Assembly: GCA_030834365.1 (NCBI GenBank)
Contig: JAURFJ010000051.1
Coordinates: forward strand, 1 to 8,346
Length of the DNA: 8,346 bases
Reading direction: 5' to 3'
DNA from: Flavobacteriaceae bacterium
Lineage (GTDB): Bacteria; Bacteroidota; Bacteroidia; Flavobacteriales; Flavobacteriaceae
The notes beneath the pieces were generated by a model that ran no database searches, had not been told where the DNA came from, and worked only from the letters and a program-made list of their open reading frames with translations. Shown one piece after another: positions 1 to 6,716 of the stretch (positions within the stretch are counted from its first letter, which is position 1; each line of letters starts with the position of its first letter). A program made the translations under genes and the position numbers.

Positions 1-1
1 T

Positions 2-1633
2 TCTGCTTCGGGCAAGCCCATGCGACGGGAGTCAGACCTTATCGACGTTTGGTTTGACAGTGGATCCATGCCTTACGCTCAGTGGCACTATCCGTTCGAG
101 AATAAAGAAAAGATTGATCAGGGCTTGGCGTTTCCGGCCGACTTCATAGCTGAAGGCGTAGACCAAACTCGAGGATGGTTTTATACCCTTCACGCCATTG
201 GCACGCTAGTTTTCGACTCAGTGGCCTATAAGGCAGTGATTTCGAATGGACTAGTCTTGGATAAAGACGGTAAAAAGATGTCTAAGCGACTGGGAAATGC
301 GGTTGATCCATTTGACACCTTAAAAAAATACGGCCCTGATGCTACGCGATGGTACATGATCTCCAATGCTAACCCTTGGGATAACCTGAAGTTTGACACC
401 GAAGGCGTAGAAGAAGTAAGGCGTAAGTTTTTTGGAACCCTGTATAACACCTATTCGTTTTTTGCCCTATACGCCAATATCGACAAATTCAACGGAAGCG
501 AGGAAGCCGTCGCTCTTGAACAACGCACCGAACTCGATCGATGGATTTTGTCAGAACTCAACACGCTAGTCAAGGAGGTATCCGCCGCATATGACGACTA
601 CGACGCCACCAAGGCCACGCGTCTCATCTCTTATTTTGTGCAGGAGAACTTGAGTAATTGGTATGTGCGCCTTAGTCGAAGAAGATTTTGGAAGGGTTCT
701 TACGGAATTGATAAACTAGCCGCTTACCAAACCTTGGCGCATTGTTTGCTACAAACCGCTAAGTTAATGGCCCCTGTGGCGCCCTTCTTCGCAGAGCGTT
801 TGTTTAAGGATCTTATGATCAATTCTTCAAACGATATCAGTGTTCACCTTGAACATTTTCCGATTTACGAAGAACGCTATAATGAGCCTGAATTAGAGTC
901 AAAAATGCAATTGGCTCAAAAGCTTACCTCCTTAGCCCTGTCTCTGCGTCAGAAAGAGAAGATCAAGGTGAGACAGCCACTGCAGAAAATGATGATTCCG
1001 CTCGATCAATCCGTAGTTACTCGAGAGGCAGTTGAGCCGATCAAAGAATTGCTGGCCTCAGAGATCAATGTAAAAGAAATCGTACTGCTTGAAGACGCGA
1101 GCTCAATTATCGTAAAAGAAATTAAGCCCAACTTTAAAACCCTAGGGCCAAAGTATAAGCCTCAAATGAAGGGGATTGCGTCTGCCATAGCCCAACTCTC
1201 TCAGTCAGATATTTTAGAGATTGAACAACAAGGGGAGTACGCTCTTGAGGTGGAGGGAGAACAGATTAAACTGCATCTTGAAGACGTGATTATCACGAAC
1301 AAAGATATTGAAGGATGGCTGGTGGCTTCTTCTGGAAATTACACGGTTGCACTAGATATTAGTCTTTCAGAATCCCTTGTAAATGAGGGGATTGCTAGAG
1401 AATTGGTGAATCGTATACAGAATCTTCGAAAAGATAGCGGACTTGAGGTAACCGATAAAATTTTGCTTAATATTGAGGGCGACGAGGCTATCGAGAAAGC
1501 GGTTAATGAAAACCGAGAGTACATCATGAATGAGACCCTCTGTGAGCAACTAGAAATTAAAGAAACATTTGAGCCTAGTCTGGAAATCGCATTTGATTCT
1601 TACCAAGCGAAGCTCTCCTTAAAAAAGAGATAG
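2..1633 (+). CDS. ileS: Isoleucine--tRNA ligase (IleRS, type 2), C-terminal part, 5'-truncated by window
   Basis: Class I aminoacyl-tRNA synthetase that charges tRNA(Ile) with isoleucine in the cytoplasm. The frame is open from base 2, so the Met codon at 20 is internal; the Rossmann HIGH half and most of the editing domain lie off the window. What remains starts at the end of the catalytic core, with DVWFDSG near 47-67 and the KMSKR loop at 275-289, followed by the helical anticodon-binding domain and a long C-terminal region resembling the DUF5915 domain (roughly 890-1630). Type 1 bacterial enzymes normally have KMSKS and a C-terminal four-Cys zinc site. Here the loop is KMSKR and only two scattered cysteines are present, which fits the eukaryote-like type 2 enzyme. 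The stop is 2 nt before the next ATG, so this is the upstream gene of an operon whose promoter is outside the window. Identity is very secure; the subtype call is an inference from motifs. Confidence 0.97.
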   Translation, partial: SASGKPMRRESDLIDVWFDSGSMPYAQWHYPFENKEKIDQGLAFPADFIAEGVDQTRGWFYTLHAIGTLVFDSVAYKAVISNGLVLDKDGKKMSKRLGNAVDPFDTLKKYGPDATRWYMISNANPWDNLKFDTEGVEEVRRKFFGTLYNTYSFFALYANIDKFNGSEEAVALEQRTELDRWILSELNTLVKEVSAAYDDYDATKATRLISYFVQENLSNWYVRLSRRRFWKGSYGIDKLAAYQTLAHCLLQTAKLMAPVAPFFAERLFKDLMINSSNDISVHLEHFPIYEERYNEPELESKMQLAQKLTSLALSLRQKEKIKVRQPLQKMMIPLDQSVVTREAVEPIKELLASEINVKEIVLLEDASSIIVKEIKPNFKTLGPKYKPQMKGIASAIAQLSQSDILEIEQQGEYALEVEGEQIKLHLEDVIITNKDIEGWLVASSGNYTVALDISLSESLVNEGIARELVNRIQNLRKDSGLEVTDKILLNIEGDEAIEKAVNENREYIMNETLCEQLEIKETFEPSLEIAFDSYQAKLSLKKR

Positions 1634-1635
1634 TT

Positions 1636-2013
1636 ATGTCTGAAGTTGTACGTTACTCCGATGCAGATTTAAAAGAGTTTAAGGTGTTGATTGAAGAAAA
1701 AATCGTCAAGGCCCAGCAGCACCTAGAGCTTTTGCGAAGTGCCTACATGAACGATGGAAACAACGGTACCGATGATACCTCTCCAACCTTTAAGGCTTTC
1801 GAGGAGGGCTCAGAGACGATGAGCAAAGAGGCCAACACCCAACTCGCTCTTCGTCAGGAGAAGTTTATTCGCGACCTGAAGAGCGCGCTTGTGCGCATCG
1901 AGAACAAGACCTACGGGGTATGCCGAGTAACCGGTAAGTTGATTTCTAAAGAACGGTTGAAACTGGTTCCACATGCCACATTGAGCATTGAAGCCAAGAA
2001 GATGCAGAAATAG
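1636..2013 (+). CDS. TraR/DksA-family protein with degenerate zinc finger
   Basis: 125 aa. A charged helical N-terminal part (about 10-90) is followed by the family's C-terminal globular region, with YGVCRVTGKLI at 93-103 and PHATLSIEA at 112-120. DksA relatives bind the RNA polymerase secondary channel and tune initiation with ppGpp. In E. coli DksA the zinc finger is C-x2-C-x17-C-x2-C. Here the equivalent residues are C96, T99, S117 and A120, so three of four ligands are missing and classical zinc binding is unlikely. The coiled-coil tip motif DxxDxA of DksA is also not evident; the region reads TDDTSPTF around 45-52. The gene starts 2 nt after ileS and its stop shares one base with the GTG start of the next gene. 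A gene of this type close to lspA is, from memory, a recurring arrangement in Bacteroidota. Family membership is secure; DksA-like activity is only presumed. Confidence 0.9.
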   Translation: MSEVVRYSDADLKEFKVLIEEKIVKAQQHLELLRSAYMNDGNNGTDDTSPTFKAFEEGSETMSKEANTQLALRQEKFIRDLKSALVRIENKTYGVCRVTGKLISKERLKLVPHATLSIEAKKMQK

Positions 2014-2627
2014 TGTTTAGAATACTCCTTTGGTGCACCTTCTTCTTAGGGTTTTCTGCCTTTGGTCAGGTTCAGTGGAACAAGACCCTAAAAGATCTTG
2101 ATCTCAGAGGAATTACTATTGACATGCGTTTTATACAGGGGCTGAATTTGACTACACACCGATCAGCCGACGTGCTGTTAAACACTCAGAGTGAAGGCGA
2201 GTACCAGTTGCAATACGTGGTGGTCACCCAGCACGAGAACCGCTGGCTAACGGTATATCCACAGCGAGTTCCGGCCTTCAATAATCTCAATGACAAGTTG
2301 AGCGCCCACAAGGTCATTGCTATGAATCTAGAGATGCGCGTTCCCGAATCTATACGGGTAGAGATTGAGGCTAGTCAAGGAAAGCTCGAGGTCTCTGGCT
2401 TGTATCGAGAGCTCAATGTTCAGCTCGATGAAGGCAGCCTAAAACTATCTCATCGCGCCGAACAAAGCACGATCAAGACTAAGGGAGCTTCAGTTCACCT
2501 TAACGTGGCCTCAGGAACAGTTGACAGCAAAAGCGAGAAGGGGTTGGTGATCGGACAGATTGCCCCGAACCCCAATTACCTCTATACCATAAGCAGCCAA
2601 TACGGACCCATTTATTTAAACCAATAA
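2013..2627 (+). CDS. Unrecognised exported beta-rich protein (DUF4097/adhesin-like repeats)
   Basis: 204 aa, function not recognised. A GTG start overlaps the preceding TAG (TAGTG). It is favoured because it gives a clean signal peptide: R3, a hydrophobic stretch to about residue 15, and an AFG/Q cleavage site near 18-19. The next Met in frame (M38) would remove the signal. The mature part is rich in short alternating strands, especially 100-175, where VPESIRVEIEA is followed by Gly-punctuated strand pairs (GKLEVSGL, GSLKLS, GASVHLNVASG). That pattern resembles the DUF4097/DUF2807 'adhesin-like' beta-solenoid group. There is no catalytic motif, no lipobox and no membrane segment after the signal, so it is probably periplasmic or outer-membrane associated. 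It sits in the ileS operon, 4 nt before lspA. Low similarity to anything I know makes the family guess tentative; a translated exported gene is well supported. Confidence 0.8.
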   Translation: MFRILLWCTFFLGFSAFGQVQWNKTLKDLDLRGITIDMRFIQGLNLTTHRSADVLLNTQSEGEYQLQYVVVTQHENRWLTVYPQRVPAFNNLNDKLSAHKVIAMNLEMRVPESIRVEIEASQGKLEVSGLYRELNVQLDEGSLKLSHRAEQSTIKTKGASVHLNVASGTVDSKSEKGLVIGQIAPNPNYLYTISSQYGPIYLNQ

Positions 2628-2631
2628 AGAG

Positions 2632-3258
2632 ATGTCACTCAAGAAATCGTACGCCCTAGTTTTGCTTATACTTCTGGTAGACCAATGCTCTAAAATCTAT
2701 GTAAAAACCCATTTCTTATACCAAGAGCAGATAGAGGTTTTTTCGTGGTTTCGCCTGCTCTTTATAGAAAACAGAGGGGCCGCCTGGGGCACTCAGCTCA
2801 GTGATTTTCTGCCCATAACTGAAGAAATGGCTAAGCTCGTGTTGACCTTATTTCGCATTGTGGCCATAGTCGGAATCGCTATTTGGATGGCTCGATCGGC
2901 TCACTCCAAACAGCGATCAGTTTTGCTAAGCACCTCTATCGCCCTGATTTTTGCTGGGGCGTTAGGCAATTTGATTGATTCTATTTTTTACGGACAGCTT
3001 TTCACTGAAAGCACACCCTATAGACTGGCTGAATTCGCGTGGAACGCTCCCAAAGGCGGATACGAAGACTTCTTTTACGGAAGGGTTGTTGATCTCTTTT
3101 ACTTTCCGATTATTGATACCCAATGGCCGGATTGGATACCTGGGCTCGGCGGAAGATCTTTTCGTTTTTTTGAGCCCGTTTTTAACGTTGCCGACAGCGC
3201 AATCAGCATTGGCCTTTTCATAATGATCGCTTTTAACAAGCGCGTATTTAAGAATTAA
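2632..3258 (+). CDS. lspA: Lipoprotein signal peptidase (signal peptidase II)
   Basis: Inner-membrane aspartyl protease that cleaves prolipoprotein signal peptides before the lipidated Cys. The 208-aa product has all family blocks: DQCSK at 17-21 after the first membrane segment, IENRGAAWG at 45-53, GALGNLID at 109-116, GRVVD with catalytic D154, and FNVADSAISIG with catalytic D188. Hydrophobic segments near 6-17, 68-86, 97-117 and 189-202 fit four transmembrane helices. It is longer than the usual 150-170 aa: about 29 residues (121-149) are inserted between the GNLID helix and GRVVD, and D154-D188 are 34 apart instead of about 19 in Pseudomonas LspA. Such extra loops appear typical of Bacteroidota LspA. 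It begins 4 nt after the upstream gene, and its last 11 nt overlap the oppositely oriented cyclo-ligase gene. One likely client in this window is the M23 lipoprotein at 6717-8051. Confidence 0.97.
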   Translation: MSLKKSYALVLLILLVDQCSKIYVKTHFLYQEQIEVFSWFRLLFIENRGAAWGTQLSDFLPITEEMAKLVLTLFRIVAIVGIAIWMARSAHSKQRSVLLSTSIALIFAGALGNLIDSIFYGQLFTESTPYRLAEFAWNAPKGGYEDFFYGRVVDLFYFPIIDTQWPDWIPGLGGRSFRFFEPVFNVADSAISIGLFIMIAFNKRVFKN

Positions 3259-3814
3259 AACGGTAAACAGTGCTAGGGGTTACCGCATAGTGCAGCCGCA
3301 CGTCGTGTGCCTCAGGCTCAAGTGCTACCTCGGTTTTCTCGAGCAAACTCAGTCCGATAAAAAGCGCCCCGGGTTTGGTTTGGGCTAAGAACTTATCGTA
3401 ATATCCTTTTCCGTATCCTAGTCGGTTTCCGTCAGCATCAAAGCAGAGTAAAGGAACAAACACCACATCGATCTCCACTGCCGCAATTTCTTTGGCATTA
3501 ACCGGCTCTGGAACCCCAAATCGATGCTGTTCGAATCGGGTTTCATCTTCAAGAAGGTAGTGTTTTAGCTCTCCTTTTGGTTGCATTTTTGGAACCGCGA
3601 TGATCTTGTCTTTGGCCTGAAGCAGCGTGATGATAGGGTCAGTCTGAACTTCTTTCTGTTGCGCGATGCTCATAAACAGGTGATAGACCTTGTAGGTCCA
3701 TATCGGCAGATTTAGCAGTTTGTTGGCGATTGCCAAACTAAAATCTGCCACGGCTTCTTCAGTTAATGCTTTGCGCGCTTCGAGCGCCGACCTTCTGAGC
3801 TCGTGTTTAGTCAT
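3248..3814 (-). CDS. 5-formyltetrahydrofolate cyclo-ligase (MTHFS)
   Basis: 188 aa, a usual length for the family (YgfA/Fau). The enzyme uses ATP to convert 5-formyl-THF to 5,10-methenyl-THF in the cytoplasm, returning this storage folate to the one-carbon pool. Visible motifs are the N-terminal basic helix with ELRRSALEARKAL (5-17), VPKM at 74-77, FGVPEP at 99-104, DVVFVPLLCFDADGNRLG at 116-133, and the phosphate-binding GYGKGYYDKFL at 133-143. The start at 3814 gives the normal N terminus. The gene runs opposite to its neighbours: it converges on lspA with an 11-nt overlap of coding ends and diverges from uvrC across 49 nt. No terminator is visible beyond its stop, so its transcript probably runs antisense into lspA. 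Function is well supported by motifs; I leave the symbol blank because naming differs between groups (ygfA, fau, yqgN). Confidence 0.95.
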   Translation of the reverse strand: MTKHELRRSALEARKALTEEAVADFSLAIANKLLNLPIWTYKVYHLFMSIAQQKEVQTDPIITLLQAKDKIIAVPKMQPKGELKHYLLEDETRFEQHRFGVPEPVNAKEIAAVEIDVVFVPLLCFDADGNRLGYGKGYYDKFLAQTKPGALFIGLSLLEKTEVALEPEAHDVRLHYAVTPSTVYRFNS

Positions 3815-3819
3815 GGCCC

Positions 3820-3847
3820 TAAAGCTATCTCAAAAATTTCAAATCAA
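3820..3847 (-). promoter_or_regulatory. Candidate Bacteroidota-type promoter for the cyclo-ligase gene
   Basis: On the - strand, the box TAGCTTTA (3827 to 3820) resembles the Bacteroidota -7 element TAnnTTTG, with one mismatch at the final base. A TTG (3847 to 3845) lies 17 nt upstream, in the place expected for the -33 element. Only 5 nt separate the box from the ATG at 3814, so a transcript from here would be nearly leaderless. The sequence is AT-rich and short boxes occur by chance, so this is a weak call. Confidence 0.25.
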
Positions 3848-3863
3848 TGGCTACTTTTACAGC

Positions 3864-5678
3864 ATGTCTGATCACCAGCCTTCTGCTCCTTTAGCTGTTC
3901 AAGTTGCCGCTTTGCCCGACAATCCGGGGGTGTATCAGTTTTATGACGTAAAAGAGCAATTGCTTTACGTAGGCAAGGCTAAAAATCTTAAAAAACGGGT
4001 CTCTTCTTACTTCGCCAAACAATCCCACAATGGGAAAACTCGGGTCATGGTTTCCAAAATTGCCCTTATTCGGCATATTGTAGTTAAGACGGAGTCTGAT
4101 GCGCTGCTGCTTGAGAACAACATGATTAAGCAGCATCAACCTCGCTACAATGTGCTGCTTAAAGACGATAAGACCTATCCGTACATATGTATAAAAAACG
4201 AGGCCTTTCCGCGCGTTTTCGCCACGCGCCGACGTATAGATGACGGTTCTAAGTACTTCGGCCCATACACCTCAATGAAGACGGTAAAGACTCTATTAGA
4301 GCTTATTCGTTCGGTGTATCCGCTTAGAAGTTGCAACTACGATCTCAGCGCAGAGAAAATTAAGCTGAAGAACTACAAACTTTGTTTAGAATACCATATC
4401 GGCAATTGCAGCGGACCTTGTCAGAATCTTCAGACCGAACGTGTTTACGATCGTCAAATTGAGGCTATAGAGGCTATAATCAAAGGCAACATCAGGCCCT
4501 CGCTTCAAGTGCTCGAAGAGCGCATGCACGATCTGGCCGAGTCTCTCGAGTTCGAGAAGGCGCAATCGGTGAAAGAAAAGATACTCATTCTGAAGGCCTA
4601 TCAGGCAAAATCAACAGTAGTCAACACCAAAATTACCGAGGTAGACGTCTTTAGCATTTTAGATGATGGTAGCCACGCCTATGTAAATTATTTGCAGGTG
4701 CACGAAGGGGCCGTGGTCATGTCGAATACCTTTGAGTTTAAAAAACAATTAGACGAGAGCGAGGAAGAGATCTTGAGCTTGGCTATCATTCAATTGAGAG
4801 AGCGCTATAACGCTGACTCTAAAACGCTTTATTTGCCCTTCGCTGTTGAAGTGGCTGACGGACTTAGGGTCGAAGTGCCCAAGGTTGGAGATAAAAAAAG
4901 TTTAATCGATTTGTCGCTTCGAAACGCCAAATTCTACCGCCAAGATCGATTAAAGCAAATGAAGGCAGTTGACCCTGATCGCCATGCTAATCGCATTCTG
5001 CAGCAGATGAAGATTGATCTGCGCCTATCTGAAGTGCCTGTTCATATTGAGTGCTTTGACAACTCAAATTTTCAAGGTACCAATGCGGCATCGGCCTGTG
5101 TGGTATTTAAGAACGCCAAACCCTCAAAGTCAGATTACCGGAAGTTCACCATAAAACAAGTACAGGGCCCCAATGATTTTGCAAGTATGGAAGAGGTAGT
5201 TTATCGCCGCTATAGACGCTTGCTAGAAGAAGGCGAAGATCTTCCTCAATTGATTGTCATTGATGGCGGAAAAGGACAGCTTTCTTCTGCACTAAAATCA
5301 CTTGAGCTACTGGGACTTAGGGGAAAGATAGCCATCATCGGCATTGCTAAGCGCCTTGAGGAGATTTATTTTCCAGGTGATTCTGTTCCGCTTTATCTAG
5401 ACAAGCGTTCGGAGACCCTAAAAGTGATTCAGCAACTGCGAAACGAGGCTCACCGCTTTTCGTTAAAGTTTCATAGGCAAAAGCGGAGCGCCATCGCTTT
5501 AGAGAGTGAGCTCGAACAAATCGAAGGAATTGGAACTAAGACTGCCGACAAACTTTTGGTTCAGTTTAAAAGCGTTAGCCGCATCAAGCAGGCTAGTCTA
5601 GAAGAGCTAAAAAACGTTATTTCTCGTACCCAGGCTGAGGCCGTTTATGCCTTTTTTAGACCATCAGAAAGCCAATAA
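3864..5678 (+). CDS. uvrC: UvrABC system protein C (excinuclease subunit C)
   Basis: The nuclease of nucleotide excision repair: after UvrA/UvrB mark a lesion, UvrC cuts on both sides. I choose the ATG at 3864, giving 604 aa, because LPDNPGVYQF then lies at the usual distance from the N terminus; an upstream in-frame ATG at 3813 would add a 17-aa unlike-family extension. Domains in order: GIY-YIG nuclease (GVY 22-24, YVG 35-37, probable metal ligand E84); a cysteine cluster C157, C174, C182, C186, matching the E. coli C-x7-C-x3-C tail proposed to hold an Fe-S cluster; UVR helix pair (about 214-248); RNase H-like nuclease with D399 (ECFDNSN), D467 (IDGGKGQ) and H530 (EAHRFSL) as the expected triad; and tandem helix-hairpin-helix motifs (about 550-600, IEGIGTKTA). 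All key residues are present, so it should be active. It appears monocistronic, with a terminator well downstream. Confidence 0.97.
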   Translation: MSDHQPSAPLAVQVAALPDNPGVYQFYDVKEQLLYVGKAKNLKKRVSSYFAKQSHNGKTRVMVSKIALIRHIVVKTESDALLLENNMIKQHQPRYNVLLKDDKTYPYICIKNEAFPRVFATRRRIDDGSKYFGPYTSMKTVKTLLELIRSVYPLRSCNYDLSAEKIKLKNYKLCLEYHIGNCSGPCQNLQTERVYDRQIEAIEAIIKGNIRPSLQVLEERMHDLAESLEFEKAQSVKEKILILKAYQAKSTVVNTKITEVDVFSILDDGSHAYVNYLQVHEGAVVMSNTFEFKKQLDESEEEILSLAIIQLRERYNADSKTLYLPFAVEVADGLRVEVPKVGDKKSLIDLSLRNAKFYRQDRLKQMKAVDPDRHANRILQQMKIDLRLSEVPVHIECFDNSNFQGTNAASACVVFKNAKPSKSDYRKFTIKQVQGPNDFASMEEVVYRRYRRLLEEGEDLPQLIVIDGGKGQLSSALKSLELLGLRGKIAIIGIAKRLEEIYFPGDSVPLYLDKRSETLKVIQQLRNEAHRFSLKFHRQKRSAIALESELEQIEGIGTKTADKLLVQFKSVSRIKQASLEELKNVISRTQAEAVYAFFRPSESQ

Positions 5679-5766
5679 AAGAATTGATATTCAATCACTT
5701 CAAAGTTAAAGAACGTTAAAATTTCAAATTTAGGATCTCGCTTTTTGTACATTTAAAAGAGAATCT

Positions 5767-5802
5767 CAAAAGTGGTCGATACCAAGCTATCTTTTGTTTT
5801 TT
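5767..5802 (+). terminator. Weak candidate terminator hairpin after uvrC
   Basis: CAAAAG (5767-5772) can pair with CTTTTG (5791-5796), and six T residues follow (5797-5802). Inside lies a small TGGT-cgat-ACCA hairpin (5773-5784). The outer stem is AT-rich and the interior is asymmetric, so this could be a poor terminator, a processing structure or chance. Confidence 0.3.
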
Positions 5803-5831
5803 CATGATTTAAAGTTTGGTTGGTTAGTAAG

Positions 5832-5863
5832 AAAAGCCCCGGCGTCTAGTCTGGGCTTTTTTT
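5832..5863 (+). terminator. Rho-independent terminator
   Basis: An 8-bp perfect stem AAAAGCCC (5832-5839) / GGGCTTTT (5853-5860) has a 13-nt loop and ends in an uninterrupted run of seven T (5857-5863). The GC-rich core next to the T run is the classic form. It lies 154 nt after the uvrC stop and just before the DUF3108 gene, so it most likely closes uvrC transcription. The A run on the left arm might allow some function on the other strand, but no gene converges there. Confidence 0.85.
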
Positions 5864-5868
5864 AATGC

Positions 5869-5876
5869 TAAATTTG
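5869..5876 (+). promoter_or_regulatory. Bacteroidota -7-type promoter box (TAnnTTTG) before the DUF3108 gene
   Basis: TAAATTTG is an exact match to the Bacteroidota sigma-A -7 consensus TAnnTTTG. It lies 16 nt before the ATG at 5893 and directly after a strong terminator, where a new transcription unit is expected. Transcription would start around 5881-5884, leaving a leader of about 10 nt. No clear TTTG/TTG -33 element is seen at the right spacing, since that region is the terminator hairpin. It would drive the DUF3108, M23 and pgi genes. Confidence 0.45.
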
Positions 5877-5892
5877 CAGGCAAATAAAAGCG

Positions 5893-6684
5893 ATGAAGCG
5901 CTATTTTCTTCTTTTAGGTCTCTCATTGCTTGCGGCGTTTTCATTGCAGGCACAGGTCAAAGACCCTTATCAATCGTTTCAATCGGGAGAGTGGTTGCGT
6001 TACCGACTGCACTATGGTTTTTTGAATGCCAGTTATGCAACGCTTGCGCTCAAAGATACCATCTACGATGGGGTTGATGCCTACCATGCCATTGGTGAAG
6101 GGCGAACCACTGGATTTGCTTCGCTTTTTTTTAAGGTAGAAGATATCTATCAGAGTATTTTCTCCGTTAAGCCCATTCGACCTATTCACTTCAGGAGGGA
6201 TATTGATGAGGGCGGATACACAAAAGATATTTCTATCGACTTTAATTTCGATGCCGAGACTGCCCTAATCACCAACAACAAGACTGCTTCGTCTTTTGTG
6301 ATTCCGATACACCGTCAGATTCAAGACATTCTATCAGCTACCTATGCACTCAGAGAAAATTTTGACAAGAAAAAGGTGGCGGTGGGCGATGAGGTGGCCC
6401 TCGATATGCTTTTTGATGACGACGGAATCTACGATTTCAAGTTGTTGTATTTGGGTGAAGAAACCGTAAAAACCATCTTCGGAAATGTCAAGTGTCTTGC
6501 CTTTAGACCCTTGGTGAAGTCTGGTCGTATATTTCGCGAAAAAGAATCGTTGACCTTGTGGGTCAGTGATGACGCTAATCGGGTTCCTATCCGTATACAA
6601 GCTGATCTGCGCTTTGGCTCGATAAAGGCCGATCTCGATGGGTTTAAGGGGCTCAAGCATTCGTTTAAGGTAGAGATGAAATAA
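5893..6684 (+). CDS. DUF3108 domain-containing exported protein
   Basis: 263 aa. A clear signal peptide (K2, R3, hydrophobic 5-17, probable cleavage after A20 in SLQA/Q) shows export to the periplasm. The mature protein fits the DUF3108 pattern: an opening GEWLRYRLHYGFLNASYATL (32-51), with a YHAIGEGRTTG strand, FKVEDIYQS, an R-R-D-I-D-E-G-G-Y segment and a late LTLWVSDDANRVPIRIQ stretch that precedes the final strand pair. The family is expected to form a beta-rich, lipocalin- or LolA-like fold, but its role is not established and no catalytic site is visible. It is the first gene after the terminator at 5863 and is followed 32 nt later by an M23 endopeptidase gene. A DUF3108 gene beside an M23 gene is, from memory, common in Flavobacteriia, which hints at an envelope role. 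Family assignment is good, function unknown. Confidence 0.88.
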   Translation: MKRYFLLLGLSLLAAFSLQAQVKDPYQSFQSGEWLRYRLHYGFLNASYATLALKDTIYDGVDAYHAIGEGRTTGFASLFFKVEDIYQSIFSVKPIRPIHFRRDIDEGGYTKDISIDFNFDAETALITNNKTASSFVIPIHRQIQDILSATYALRENFDKKKVAVGDEVALDMLFDDDGIYDFKLLYLGEETVKTIFGNVKCLAFRPLVKSGRIFREKESLTLWVSDDANRVPIRIQADLRFGSIKADLDGFKGLKHSFKVEMK

Positions 6685-6716
6685 GTTCAATCGAGCAAGT
6701 TGACAAGGGCGGTTAA

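Larger units (their letters stand above)
5679..5892. other. 214-nt AT-rich intergenic region between uvrC and the DUF3108 gene
   Basis: No plausible coding frame with family features and no tRNA-like fold is seen. Its contents are a small palindrome ATTGA-tat-TCAAT (5683-5695), an AT-rich palindrome AAATTTcAAATTT near 5720-5732, a weak hairpin followed by T residues (5767-5802), a good intrinsic terminator (5832-5863) and a promoter-like box (5869-5876). The first roughly 90 nt are otherwise featureless to the eye. Confidence 0.6.

Noticed and set aside
2975..3223. 82-codon + strand frame inside lspA
   Set aside because: Fully nested in lspA, over its catalytic blocks, with no features of its own.
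3720..3863. Upstream extension of the uvrC reading frame, with starts at 3720 or 3813
   Set aside because: The extension from 3720 lies antisense within the cyclo-ligase coding sequence and the added residues do not resemble UvrC. Starting at 3864 gives the normal family length and N terminus.
5719..5733. AAATTTcAAATTT palindrome as an operator site
   Set aside because: It is pure A/T apart from one base in an AT-rich spacer, has no neighbouring promoter of good quality, and such palindromes are expected by chance.
5865..6077. 70-codon + strand frame starting before the DUF3108 gene
   Set aside because: It overlaps the DUF3108 signal peptide and first domain in another frame and lacks any domain signature; its start would lie at the promoter-like box.
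6334..6690. 118-codon open frame on the - strand
   Set aside because: It lies entirely opposite the DUF3108 gene apart from a few bases, has no signal or domain pattern, and reads as a by-product of the coding strand's codon use.
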